Assembly: GCA_002803225.1 (NCBI GenBank)
Contig: NXFV01000768.1
Coordinates: 107,746-171,745 of the forward strand
Source of the DNA: Gamarada debralockiae
Taxonomy: Eukaryota; Ascomycota; Leotiomycetes; Helotiales; Hyphodiscaceae
Direction of reading: 5' to 3'
Length of the DNA stretch: 64,000 bases
Below, in pieces: positions 11,738 through 23,000 of this stretch. The notes under the pieces are model-generated. The model did no database searches. It was not told the origin of the DNA and worked only from the letters and a program-made list of their open reading frames with translations. Numbering within the stretch: the first letter of the stretch is position 1; every line of letters starts with the position of its first letter. The translations under genes were made by a program, and so were the position numbers.

Positions 11738-13453
11738 ATGAAGTTCCGAAGGCGTAATGCGCCCCTCATCCTCCTCCTTGTGCCATTTGCTTCCGCACTA
11801 TCCGCCGCTGCTCAAGACAACATCCAATCGACGCTGACAACGAAAAACTCTGAGCCACGGGATGCCAAACTAGATCCCAATCCTTCTCCCATAGTCGACA
11901 TCGCGAAGGGAAAGTATGAGGTTGGCACAAAGGATGCGCCAGTAGATGGCAAAGATGGGAAGCCCCATGCTGGTCCCTTCGTAGGCACAGAGAAAGATCC
12001 TAAGAAGCCCAAAACTGGTGCTGAAGATGCCGAAATAGTGCTGGCAAAGGAGGACACATCAGAATTAGTCAATGCTGATGGTAGTAAGATTCCGCCAGTC
12101 AACGATGGGGTAATGAACGATCCAATTCGACAATTGCCAAAGCAAGGCACAACCGGGACAGAAGGGGGTGTGAGCGAGAAGGATAAAGCGCGAAAGGCGC
12201 AAGAAGGACAAACTGGCGAGAAAGTGGAGAAGAAACCAGATTCGCCCAAGGAAGTTCCTCCATTACCCCTAAGTGAAGAGTCGAAGAAGACAAAGACCGA
12301 GAAGACCGAGAAGACCAAGGCGAAGGAAGTGGACGACGAAGGTGAGGATGTTGATGGTCTTGCTGGGCTTGAGGTATGACAATTGCCGTGCTCTACACCC
12401 GGGTTATAACTAATAATACGTTGCAGAAACCAGATAATCTTCCAGACAAGCCTAACAACCTGCCACATCCCTTACCAGGTTCCGCCCAAAAAGACCATTT
12501 AGACATCACGAAGCCCGATTCGAAACTCGCCCCCAAATATGATACACCAGAAGAAGAGAACGACGGTCTCATACAGCCCTTCCATTCATTCGTCCTTTCC
12601 CTCACCATGATCCTCTTTTCCGAAATTGGCGACAAGACGTTCCTTATCGCGGCACTCATGGCAATGAAGCATGATCGACTGCTCGTTTTCTCAGCTGCAT
12701 TCTCCGCTCTTATAACCATGACGATTCTCTCCGCGATTCTTGGTCATGCAGTCCCCACGTTAATACCCAAGAGATTCACCAATTTCCTCGCCTCAGGGCT
12801 GTTCTTGGTATTCGGAACGCGAATGTTGAGAGAGGGTCTGGCAATGAGCAAGGATGAAGGTGTGGCTGCGGAAATGCAAGAGGTAGAGATGGAGCTCGAG
12901 GAGAAAGAACATCAAGCAAAACAACAAGGCCGACGGAGATCATCAATTTCGCCCTACGCTCTTGAAATGGGTCTGGGACGAAAGAACACAAGGAAATCAA
13001 GATCAGGGTCACGTTTGCCTTCACCACCTCGAAGTCCATCTTCATCACCTGATCGATCGCCTTCACCTCCTCGCTCAACACTGAAGGGTGCTCTTGGAGG
13101 CCTGAACAATCTGCTTTCGTTGCTACTTAGTCCGGCTTGGGTACAGACATTTGTCATGACTTTCTTGGGTGAATGGGGTGATAGAAGCCAGATCGCTACT
13201 ATCGCCATGGCAGCAGGACAGGACTACTGGTGGGTAACCGGTGGAGCCGTCAGTGGCCACGCTGTGTGTACAGGAGTAGCTGTAATCGGAGGACGTGCCA
13301 TTGCAGGGAAAGTCAGTTTGAGAGTTGGTGTGTATTCCCACCCCAAACCACGCTATCAGCATCAACTAACGACTCGCAGTTACATTAGGAGGAGCAGGAG
13401 CTTTCCTAGTTTTCGGACTCATCTACCTAGTAGAAGCACTGTACTACGGATAA
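11738..13453 (+). CDS. Gdt1/TMEM165-like (UPF0016) Ca2+/Mn2+ transporter (536 aa)
   Basis: Exons 11738-12373, 12427-13327 and 13380-13453; introns are GTATGA..TGCAG and GTGTGT..CGCAG. A signal peptide (MKFRRRNAPLILLLVPFASALSA) is followed by a long Lys/Glu/Pro-rich linker (about residues 25-260). The paired UPF0016 signature motifs follow: SEIGDKTF (about 277-284) and GEWGDRSQ (about 461-468), each in a membrane helix, separated by a Ser/Arg/Pro loop with an SRSGSRLPSPPRSPSSSP-like stretch. The last exon completes the final helix (FLVFGLIYLVEALYYG). In yeast and animals this family exchanges Ca2+/Mn2+ for H+ in the Golgi and supports glycosylation. The extra-long luminal linker is the unusual part. 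Confidence 0.93.
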
Positions 13454-14317
13454 TCCAACTCCATACATAGTATTTCCGTCAGCCGTTGTAATATAACATA
13501 GAAAAGGACCCGTTTCTGAGCTCTCACGGCGGCTCTTTTCTTTAACTGGAGTCGAGGGAGCGACTGATTGGGTACCAGTACCAGCGACAACTTTCTTGCG
13601 TTATGTGTAGGACAAGGTGTCTGGCTGTTAGCATATAGGACGGATCTGTATGGAAGTGGGTGGGCATCAATGGAGTCTTTGGGGCTGAGGGAAATGTATT
13701 TGATGGTCGGAGAAGACTTGAAATAATGATGCTGTTCAATAATCGTCTATCGTTCCTCTTCATTGACCTACATGATGCCAATTCTGACCGGGTTCGAAAG
13801 GAGGTAACTGGAGCTCAACAGCTCTCCTGCAACAAAGGCATTGTTCATTTAATTCCGAATCCAAGCACCTCGCCATATCATAGCAATCCATCCTGCTCAA
13901 AGCCAATCTTTGCCTCTTCTTGGCCTTAGCGGAGATGCGCTTCAATTGCCAACTTTCGGACAAATTTACAGCGATGACAATGTGGGGTAATCCGCAGCGC
14001 ACATCGGAGGTAGGAATTAGGAGCTTAGAAATCTGGCTGCAGCACCACAAGTTGAATTCTAATCATCACCAATAAAGTGTTCCTTTTTCATCTTTGCTGG
14101 AGCTCTCTTCAGTTTCTGAATTTCCTGGTCACTGGATTTGTGACGTGTTCGAGTTGTCAATTCACTCTCAATCCCTCGTCGCACCAACCCCGCATCGGTT
14201 GTGACAGCTCAACATCACAACCTTCCCAACTTCCCAACAGCTCGAGTCCAATCTCTCACCCCGACCTCTCAATCCAATTCAGAAACCAGGAGTTTCTCGA
14301 GATAGAAGAAAGCAGTC
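13454..14317. other. Intergenic, no gene seen
   Basis: 3' flank of the Gdt1-like gene and 5' region of the mutarotase gene. It is pyrimidine-rich just upstream of 14318 and has only short frames with no domain features. Confidence 0.5.
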
Positions 14318-14886
14318 ATGTGGTCCGGAACATCCTCCGCGAACCCCGCCTCCCCAACCACGAAGCAAATCCCTTCCATCCCTTCATATAAGCTGAAGCA
14401 CCAAGGCCGTCGCATTGCGCAGATCGTCAAGCTGAAGCCGGAATACGTGGAGAAATATAAGGAGTGTCATGCGAAAGTTTGGCCGGAGGTACTGAAGCAG
14501 ATAAAGGAATGTAATATTGAGGATTGTGAGTTTCTCTGTTTTAGTAGCTCCAGAGGAAGGCCTTGATAGCTGTTTTTATGGCACGCTTCTGTTGAGGAAA
14601 GGGTTTACAACTTTATAGAGCTTTAATTTGAGGTTAGGAGGTGCTAATTGGTTAAATAGATTCTATCTTCCACGACCCAGGAACTGGCATCCTGTTCGCG
14701 AGCTTTAAGTATGTGGGATATAACTGGGCAGGAGACATGGAGAAGATGCGTGAGAACCCTAAGGTGCAAGAATGGTGGAAGATGACGGACAGCTACCAAG
14801 AATCATTCGTGGAGGGCGCGAAGAGTAGTGCGGATGGCGAGCCTGCATGGTGGAAAGGCATTGAAGAGGTGTTCTACACTCCATAG
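14318..14886 (+). CDS. L-rhamnose mutarotase, RhaM/DUF718 family (144 aa)
   Basis: Exons 14318-14525 and 14660-14886; the 134-nt intron is GTGAGT..AATAG. After about 25 residues of Ser/Pro-rich leader the RhaM fold begins: RRIAQIVKLKPEYVEKYKEC, then HAKVWPEVLKQI with the conserved His, IEDYSIFHDPGTGILFA, YVGYNWAGDMEKM and the PKVQEWWKMTD tail. The family interconverts the alpha and beta anomers of L-rhamnose; fungal members are assumed to act in rhamnose use. Length matches the family apart from the leader. Confidence 0.9.
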
Positions 14887-15011
14887 TCTCTCAACGCGGT
14901 GCGGATACTTGGATTCGGTTGGGAGGTGCACTCAACTTTTCATGAAGATACGAGAGATGACCAATATAAATACAATATTGTACATTCCATCTTACAGCTC
15001 CTTTTGCTATA

Positions 15012-15685
15012 TTATCTAGTGTTTCCAAATAGACCTCCAAACAACCCCATCCCCATCCCCCCTCCACCACCACCACTCCCCCTCCTCGCCTCTTCCCTAA
15101 TCCACTCCCTCAGCCACATCTCATCTCTCATAAGTTTCGGATCCGTAATTCTCGTCTCCCCCATCACTTCTCCCCTATCAAAACTCAACAGCGTAGGCAT
15201 AGTCGTAATCATATAGGTCATGCCCAGCCCACTATCCATTATGTCTGGGGAATCATATTCGATTTCGCAGAACGAGACACCGCCTTCTTCTTCTCCTACG
15301 CCGGATTCGATGAGGGAGGTGAGGAGGGGTAGGACGGTTTTGCAGGTCGAGCAGTAGGAGGCGGTCCAGAATGTTAGGAGAGGGGTTCCAGAAGATGTCG
15401 AGAGGAGGAGATAGGATTGGAAATCATCGGGACGGCGAACACTATTGGTTTTGTTAGCAAAGTGTGTATCAGTCAGGGAAATGAGTAGAGTGCAATAGAG
15501 GGGGTGTTAAATGAAGAGAACGCAACGTGGAGATGGATTCAGAGTGTGGGGAGAGCTCACGGTGTGTAAATCCGATTCTTAGCTCTGTTCTCTTTGGAAT
15601 TGGAGAACTGCCGGATTTGTCCAACAATTGGGGATATCCCGGGGAATGAAACCCTTAAGAGTCGTGCAACAGGTCTTGTGATCAT
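15012..15685 (-). CDS. Mitochondrial-type thioredoxin-fold protein (184 aa)
   Basis: Exons 15685-15561 and 15441-15012; the intron is GTGAGC..AATAG. The start at 15685 is preferred because it gives an Arg-rich presequence (MITRPVARLLRVSFPG). The frame is open further upstream to an ATG at 15868, so a longer form is possible. The core has the thioredoxin active-site strand LLTFWTASYCSTCKTVLPLL with a C-S-T-C redox pair and the cis-Pro segment TTMPTLLSF. The C-terminus is Gly-rich (GGGGGGMGMGLFGGLFG). The protein probably reduces disulfides or monitors redox state in mitochondria; the exact partner is unknown. The 3' end converges on the mutarotase gene, 125 bp away. Confidence 0.8.
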
Positions 15686-16483
15686 GATTTTGATGTTGCG
15701 GGGGTATTCAGACGAAAAGCGACGAATTGAATGTGCAATGTCTATCTCAGCTAAACGCGGGTTTTGGAAGGATTCATGTGAACGAAGATCATGCGTCATT
15801 TGCGCGGCTGTGATGCCTCGTTTCTGCGAGACCGAGCGCCATCCAAGCCTTGTGCCGCAGCGAACCATCAGATGACAACCCCCCTTACTCCTGGATTACT
15901 GTATCAAGCAACCACGGGACCCTTTCGCAGATGCGGACTGCCTCAAAATTACTCTTCTTCTCCTTCACCGTTTCCTACTTTTTCCTACAGCTCATAATAT
16001 TATCTTTTAGTCCTTGTTGTTTGCGTGCTTTTGTTGGTTCTTGGCGACGTCAGCCCGCCCAAGAACATAGAGCTATCGAACTCACCGCCGCGCCCGAGCG
16101 ATATCCTCGCCCGATTACGAATAGAGTTTGGGTGTATATAGACAGTAGAGCCTTCCCTCTGACTTCTTACCTCTTACTACCTTATATTCTTAACTTTCGG
16201 ATCTCAGATCGATCCGAGTCATCATTCCTTTGGACATGAGTTCCTCGATTCACTCCTCGTCCTCTCCAATCTAACAACATTATCCTCTCTTTTCTGGGCA
16301 ACATTTTATTCCTCCTCGAAAAACCTATAATTTCCGCAGTATACATACGAACGTCTGTTGGCAGCAGTCCTAATCTTATCGACGGCCTCTGGGCAAATAC
16401 CCTGAAGGCCACCTCCTCGCCACCCTCCGCAACTCCTCTGTGCACTCCCGAAAGCGCCAAGTCCTATCCATCTGCCATTCAAT
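15686..16483. other. Divergent promoter region between the thioredoxin-fold and MFS genes
   Basis: No gene seen. This is the shared upstream DNA of two divergent genes; the stretch before 16484 is pyrimidine-rich, as in many fungal 5' leaders. Confidence 0.5.
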
Positions 16484-19058
16484 ATGACTACCGATGGGGA
16501 GCAAGAGAAGATAAATCAACAACCGATACGTCCGACGAGTCCAGCCAGCCCTACATCAGAGCGACACCGGTCCTTCTTTGGCCGCGACTCTGCTCCTAAT
16601 GGATCCAATGGACAAGAATTGGAGGATTCCATCGAGGACTTCGACGAAGGCAAGGGAAAGCCCACAAAATGGAGTATGGGAGTTTTGAACGACCCGGATA
16701 CTCATGAAGTGCCAGGTATGAATAAGTGCAAAGACTTGGGCGTCGGCAAAGCTAACTGATACCGTTAGGATCCGTTCTTCTTCTCACTGGGGAGCGAAAC
16801 GAACCTCTAGGTCTTCGAAATGCTCCAGCCAGAACTTCTGCGTCCTCTCTTCCAATGCAACTACCTATGCCCTCACAAAGCCACCAGCAGTCACGTCAAG
16901 CGAAAGCAAGTGAAGGAAAGAAGTTGACAAAGGATGGAGCCATCATTCTCGAGCCACAACCAGACGACTCACATAATGATCCTCTCAATTGGCCAATGTG
17001 GAGAAGAGACTCTGCTCTCCTATCACTAGGTTTTTACTGCATGGTAGGAGGCGGCATGACCCCTATTCTTGCAGCAGGTTTCACGAACGTAGCCTCTACG
17101 TACCATGTTACGACAGCTAAAGTTGCACTCACTACTGGATTATACATGATGGGTCTGGGCGTTGGCTCAGTGGTTATTTCGCCGACTGCGATCCTGTTTG
17201 GGAAGCGCCCAGTCTACCTACTGGGAGCGATCATGTTCATTTGTTGCTCGATATGGTGTGCGGCATCCCCAAACTACAATTCTCTTCTCGTTGCAAGAAT
17301 ATTCCAGGGTATCTCAGTGAGCCCAGTCGAATGTCTACCTTCAGCCACGATTGCGGAAATTTTCTTCCTTCATGAGCGTGCATACCGTATTGGCATCTAC
17401 ACTCTGTTGCTGCTGGGTGGTAAGAACTTAGTGCCTCTGGTCAGTGCTGCAATTATCCAATCATTGGGCTGGAGATGGGTCTTCTGGTAAGTCACATGTA
17501 GGAAGCTCCAATAAATGGATCTCTAACTTCATCTAGGATTGTGGCTATGATTGGCGGTTTCTGCTGGGTGCTCCTTTTTCTGTTCGTGCCCGAGACTTTT
17601 TGGGACCGCACACCAAGACCCAGAAGTCGACACACGTCGAAGAACAATTCTATGCTGTCCGTATTCACTCACAAATTAGCATCTCATGTGTCTCATCACA
17701 TTCCACATCTGAAAAGCCCTCCTGCCTCTCACCAGGTGGATGGTCGTGCCGATGCTCCCCTGGAGAAGACTACAACAGGACGCTCCACTACAGATTCCGT
17801 CCTCAGAAGACCTTCTCAAGTACATCGCCATGCACGCAGCCTTCACGTTGGATTCGCTGGAGAGATTCATAATTTGAATGAGAAATCGGACAGTCACGAG
17901 GCCAATGATGATCATGTTTCTCCTCCAAAAGGCCACGCTGACCCTGTGGCGACCATGGGAATGACTCCTGTTCAGACCCCTTCCTCAGGTAACGTCCTAA
18001 ACATTTTCCCCAAAGGTTCTCGTGCTGATCCGAGGGATTTAGCCAAGGATGCCCAGCTCCAAGGCGTTGCAAGTCCAGCGCAGCACCGATACCAGGATCG
18101 AGTCGTGCCGGCTGGTGAAGTTCCCCTTACACCAAAACCACGCAATCTCAACTCTCCATTCTATGAAGATATCGAAAGAAGGCAATCAGATTATTTCAAG
18201 GAGGAGAATGTTACTCCAAATATGAACGTCGATGGCGGATCGTCATTCATACCTAAGAGACCCCCTCCTCCCGCTCGATATACCTCGACTCTCAAAGCAC
18301 GCCCCAGGCTTACCTTCGTCCAACAACTTAGACCTTACAATGGAAGATTGCATAGCGACAATTGGCTCCGCGTGGCCATTCGGCCTTTCATCTTGTTTGC
18401 ATACCCAGCTGTGCTTTGGTCCAGTATCGTCTATGCATGCTCTGTTGGTTGGTTGATAGTCCTGTCCGAATCCGTAGCTGTCATCTACCGCAGTCGAACT
18501 ACCTACAACTTCTCAGCATTGTCAACCGGTCTGATTTACATCTCACCATTCATCGGAGGTATTCTCGGGACTGCTGTTGCAGGCAAGGTCAGTGACATTA
18601 TCGTTCGAGCGATGGCCAAAAGAAATGGTGGTCTCTATGAACCCGAGTTCCGCCTTGTTATGGCAGCTCCTGTTGCAGTCACAACAGTCATCGGCCTTAT
18701 GGGTTTCGGTTGGTCGGCCAAGGTCCACGACGCTTGGATCGTGCCCACTATCTTCTTCGGCATCATCTCATTCGGCTGTTCACTGGGCTCGACCACAGCA
18801 ATCACATTCTGCGTCGACAGCTATCGTCAGTATGCCGGCGAAGCACTCGTAACGCTCAACTTCAGCAAGAACATCTTCCACGGTCTGGTATTCAGTTTGT
18901 TCTTCACCAACTGGCTGGAAACAGATGGTTCGAAGACAGTGTTCATATGGGTCGGAGTAATTCAGTTGATTCTCATGACGTTCACGATACCCTTGTATAT
19001 TTTCGGGAAGAGGGCTAGAATGTGGACTGTTAGGAAGAACTTGATGGAGAAGTTCTAG
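16484..19058 (+). CDS. MFS transporter, DHA1-like, with long central loop (823 aa)
   Basis: Exons 16484-16715, 16769-17486 and 17537-19058. The N-terminal ~170 residues are cytosolic; six membrane helices follow from YCMVGGGMTPILAAGF to the segment ending VPETFW. DPLNWPMWRRD just before TM1 is the typical entry motif of DHA1 multidrug/polyamine-type fungal MFS carriers, and YMMGLGVGSVVISP lies in TM2. A loop of about 250 residues (about 342-590), rich in Ser/Pro/His, separates TM6 and TM7. The last six helices end at PLYIFGKR. The substrate cannot be read from sequence; members export drugs or carry polyamines. The loop is much longer than the usual 60-100 residues and has many possible phosphorylation sites. 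Confidence 0.88.
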
Positions 19059-19813
19059 GGTTCGACCCTTGGCCGGGGCGCATGATTATTAGGATACGGT
19101 AGGCATGGGATAACAGGAGTTTGTCGGGTACGGGTATGGTAGAGACGGGCATAGTCTTTGGAGTTCAGTATACCAGGTACGCATTGAATATTGATAATCA
19201 AAAATCATTAATCTCGAAGATTAAAGTTTTCAAGAATACATCGTATGTAATGTCGCAGCGGAAGTCTTCGGAGGCGTTCTCCTGATGCCTGTCACATGCC
19301 CAAATTTTCCCCTCCGAAGGCTTGCAGAGCTGTGGCTTGACATCCAAGCCCCCTCCGTTTTGACGCCGATTTTAGATTTGAGACTTAACCCAACTTCACC
19401 AATCATTCATTCAAGGGAATACTGAATCAGGACGATGTGGCTTGATGCAGGGACAAGCTTTGATTGTCGATTATGGCGCAGTTCAGTGATGCGCTTTTAA
19501 AACCCTCAAGTCCCAGAACTTCTACAAAGTACATAAATGCGTCTCCTTCGACCGGGTGGCTGCAGAGGCCGTCATTTAGTGATGTCTTAACATACAGTCT
19601 TGAAGCCAGTGGGCTAATGGTTATTTTGTTTTCGCGCTGTTTGCTTTCTTCACTTTCCGGCCTCGTCTTCAAAATTAACAATCGGCCTGAAGTACTTCTT
19701 TTCAATTTCACAACGAAGTCGAGCACGAACACACAGTGCAGTCACGGCGTGTGCCAGAAAATCGTCTTAAGTCGAAACCATCAAACGAGCAAAGTCCACC
19801 CAAATCAATACTG
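19059..19813. other. Intergenic region
   Basis: 3' flank of the MFS gene and 5' region of the next membrane protein gene. No coding features. Confidence 0.5.
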
Positions 19814-21169
19814 ATGGCGAATTCGAGCATCCCCATCCTTCACGGCCTCGTCAACTCAACCCACACCTCTGATGTTCACGCCTACTACCCAACAGGCAAT
19901 CTCCCCACCCCATGGCCGCTAGTAACAATCAGCTCGCTCGTCTCTCTCGTCATCGCAGTCATCGGTTTTAAATCTGCGCTCATAACATGGAACGATCCTG
20001 CAGAAATCACTGCAGCCAAACAAAATGCAGCGCGAGACAACTGGCTGGGGGCAAGGAAAGCGAATGAACCGTTGCCTCATGTCGCGAGACAACAGCGAGT
20101 TGGATTGATGGATGAGGTCAACCTCGAAGCTCCCGCCTACGAACTCAATGAGCACGAAGAAGTTCCCCTTCGACCAGTTCCGGTTCCAAGGAGGATGTTC
20201 AACATGAACACGACACATATTGTTATCGTCTTAATATCCTTTCTCTACTCGACAGCCCGCTGCGCCATCGCCTTGATCTTGAGTCTCAAAGTCCTCATCA
20301 CAAAACAAGGCTCTCATTCCGCCTCGTCGAGTTTGCTCCTTCTCCTCCTCTCTGTCCAAACATTCATCACCAACCGCTCCATCCCGCGCCTTATGAACAT
20401 CGTTCTCGTCCTCGACTCCCTGATCGCCTCTACTGCTTTTCTAATCGCCTCTTTCGACCGCAGAGGGCAATACTACGGTGAGCTCGCTCTCTCAGGAGGA
20501 ACTTGTCCGGTCTATGCTCCAGATTGTACAAGTCAAGCCCCTCATTGGAGCGAAGTCGGTTGCGGTTCCGTTGTTTACCCTGTTGCAAATGCGTATGGAG
20601 ATGATTGCCCAAATCATAATCCGAACTGTGGGGATGCGTTTTATCCTCCGTACGGACAGACCGGCAACGCTCTATCCGTTGAAAACGTGCTGTTTGTGAT
20701 GGAGATGGTGATAGCTGTCTTCGGCGCAATATGGCTCATTACCGTTCTCATCACAACCTATAAATCCTACCATCTGTTCACAGGCTCGTGGTCCGATTTT
20801 TTCAGACCAGTCGGGAAAGATGGTCCGCGCACAAAAACTCGGACGGGGAGACAGAGGATGGGATGGAGAGCTGTACTCGGGTTCTCTATTTTGGGGATAT
20901 TGGGCGCGATGCTTGTTACGATACTGACGATCAGTGCACATATGGCGCAGGAGCTGAGGAGTAGGAGGTTGACGTACATGGATGGGTTTGGGCCTAGTGT
21001 AGGGAGTGATTTTGTGACTGGCAGTGCGGGGAATGTGAGTGCGGGATATGGAGGGCAGAGTTGGACAGATTGTTTTGATGTGCAGACGCCAAGTAGTGGG
21101 AATGGGTTTTGGGATCTTTGGTTCGAGCAGAATGCCCAGTCAGTCTATCGTGTTGCTGCGGCGCTGTAG
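19814..21169 (+). CDS. Multi-pass membrane protein of unknown function (451 aa)
   Basis: Single-exon frame. The ATG at 19814 is the first true ATG (upstream the frame can only start at GTG). About six hydrophobic segments are seen: VTISSLVSLVIAVIGF, HIVIVLISFLYSTARC, SSLLLLLLSV, IVLVLDSLIASTAFLIASF, ENVLFVMEMVIAVFGAIWL and RAVLGFSILGILGAMLVTIL. Between the fourth and fifth lies an extracytoplasmic loop with six Cys (CPVYAPDC, CGSVVYP, CPNHNPNC) that probably forms disulfides. No known family is recognised. It looks like a lineage-restricted plasma-membrane or endomembrane protein. Confidence 0.75.
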   Translation: MANSSIPILHGLVNSTHTSDVHAYYPTGNLPTPWPLVTISSLVSLVIAVIGFKSALITWNDPAEITAAKQNAARDNWLGARKANEPLPHVARQQRVGLMDEVNLEAPAYELNEHEEVPLRPVPVPRRMFNMNTTHIVIVLISFLYSTARCAIALILSLKVLITKQGSHSASSSLLLLLLSVQTFITNRSIPRLMNIVLVLDSLIASTAFLIASFDRRGQYYGELALSGGTCPVYAPDCTSQAPHWSEVGCGSVVYPVANAYGDDCPNHNPNCGDAFYPPYGQTGNALSVENVLFVMEMVIAVFGAIWLITVLITTYKSYHLFTGSWSDFFRPVGKDGPRTKTRTGRQRMGWRAVLGFSILGILGAMLVTILTISAHMAQELRSRRLTYMDGFGPSVGSDFVTGSAGNVSAGYGGQSWTDCFDVQTPSSGNGFWDLWFEQNAQSVYRVAAAL

Positions 21170-22078
21170 TTGAGACGCTGCGTGCATATGGGAAATATAA
21201 AGCTTCAAAACACTCAAAGGAGCCAGAGTGATTGAATAAATATCGTGTACTCGGAAAAGGATGTAGAGTAGAGTGGTCAAGTCCAAGTTCGATCACTTGA
21301 GATATCAAGTACAGGCTAGAGCTATGTTATTCATATACGCAAGCTAATAGGGAACGTAGAGTCCAGGGACAGTTCCCAACGGAGTGCGAGTCTATCAGGT
21401 CCGAAGGAAGTAGATTCTGCTCTCACCAATTAGCCGAGTCTCTCGCAAGTGCGTCGATGCCAAGTCATTGAGGGCGATGCGTAAGTGCGGATATCCGAAT
21501 TCTGACTAAGGCTTGGGTGTCGAGGTGAGGCTGTTCCCAACGAGGAAGAAAGGGGCAGCGCCAAACTAATAGATGGTAGGGTAGCTATTGCCATCGAAAT
21601 ATCGTAAAAAGTTCAGCCGCCAAGACTATCCGAGCAACTCCACCCAATTATATCGTTCCCTCCCAACTACATCGCCACAATCTCCGAATCATCAAATTAC
21701 AAAATATCTTCATCCGAATACGAATAGGTAGGCAAATCCCGGAGCGCTCAGCACACCTTGAAGGTCGGTCCCTCTACGTCCAAAAGCGAATCGGAAAAGC
21801 CGTCAATTATGTCGACTGAGCTTTAAGAAACAGATACTCCCCCCCCCCAAAACAAAAAAAAAAACCACCCCCACCCACAACAACAACAATAACAACAAAA
21901 ACACTGTGTATTCTAGCTTAACTATGTACGAAACAGCCTGTACAAGGCTTCTTGAGCTTGAACAAGCTACCCATTTCATCGACCTCTCAGCGCGAAAGCA
22001 GCATGGATAGTGACATCTACTATTGGGAGCGAGAAATAAAGTTCTATCCTCGTCTTATCCAACCCACGGAACGAAGAT
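21170..22078. other. Intergenic with low-complexity tract
   Basis: No gene seen. A C-run followed by A-rich and CAA-rich simple sequence lies at about 21841-21902. Confidence 0.5.
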
Positions 22079-22938
22079 GACATTCAAGCTCTCCAGAACG
22101 CAATTCTTAACCTATATCGAGCTGCATTCTACTCCAGATACGCCAACTTTTCCTGGAAGGGCCATTGAGGGACGCCGCGGAGGTTAGAAAGAGAGCTGCA
22201 TGCCAACGCCTCCAGAGGGGTTATTGGATGGATATCGAGAAGACGATTCAGGAGAAGCTAGCACATATCAGAGACTAGAAGGTTGAAATGGCCCACGATG
22301 AATGTCGTCTCCGCCAATCCATCCTTAAAGCCTGTAATAGCTCTGGCTTCGGCTACGAAGATACGCTCTTCCTCATCCGCGATTATGCAACGGAGAGCGA
22401 ATTTCCACATACGGACTGCCTTCCTCTAATCAGAAAAGGCCATTTCCACACTCTGCGATCGAGATTACATCGCGATTCCTGCGAAATTCCGTCCGTCGTG
22501 CCGGTTGTAAAGGTGGAAGAGGCGGATCTGATGGTAGAATTTATTGCAGAAGTCATCAATACTTGGTTTGATCGCGGCGGCAACCCGGGACATTAGAAAT
22601 GGGAGCACTACCAAAGCTGGCGTCAAAACGATCTTTTGGAAGGATTCAGCCATGAGGTTGTTCGGGAGAATCCAAGGGACGAGGCAGCGATCTTGAAAGA
22701 TATATTGGAACAGATCGCTGCAACGATCAAGCAGAGAAAGAACGTCGCGTATCCGGTCGTCTCACCCAGGTAGATTATGGACTACGTTCCGATACAGCTG
22801 AAGGTTGAAATGGACAGGATCGACAAAGGCAGTGCTCGGTGGGAAGCTCTGGTGAGGATCTCGTGCCAACTTATGAACAAGAGGGACACGTATCTCTCTT
22901 GGTCTGAAGTAGAGCATGTGATAATGGGTAATCAGTGA
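22079..22938 (+). pseudogene. Relic gene with three in-frame TAG stops (RIP-like)
   Basis: From about 22135 one frame stays protein-like to a TGA at 22936-22938, interrupted only by TAG at 22276, 22594 and 22771. Fragments include WMDIEKTIQEKLAHIRD, CNSSGFGYEDTLFLIRDY, VEEADLMVEFIAEVINTW and ARWEALVRISCQLMN. A neighbouring frame before 22170 adds DIQALQNAILNLYRAAFYS, so a frameshift is also likely. All three stops can arise by CAG to TAG, a C-to-T change in a CpA context as made by repeat-induced point mutation. The protein looks helical and charged; the family is not recognised. The 3' end runs into LTR-derived sequence. Confidence 0.55.
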
Positions 22939-23000
22939 CTCCTGTTCTAGGTACAGTGAGTCATGTAAGTCATCAGAGTCACTGGTTACTTATTCCAACA
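22929..23000. repeat. Palindromic fragment built from LTR end sequence
   Basis: On the minus strand, TGTTGGAATAAGTAACCAGT followed by GACTC matches the first ~25 bp of the LTR family seen at 39.7, 55.3 and 63.9 kb. On the plus strand, GTAATCAGTGACTC near 22930 is the inverted counterpart. The two arms are about 35 bp apart, a head-to-head remnant of LTR termini. Confidence 0.6.

Noticed and set aside
11812..12468. 218-codon minus frame opposite the Gdt1-like gene
   Set aside because: Shadow of the Lys/Glu/Pro-rich linker coding sequence on the other strand.
22276..22773. TAG codons read as sense (altered code or readthrough)
   Set aside because: Other genes in the window use TAG as a normal stop, and the frame also carries a frameshift upstream.
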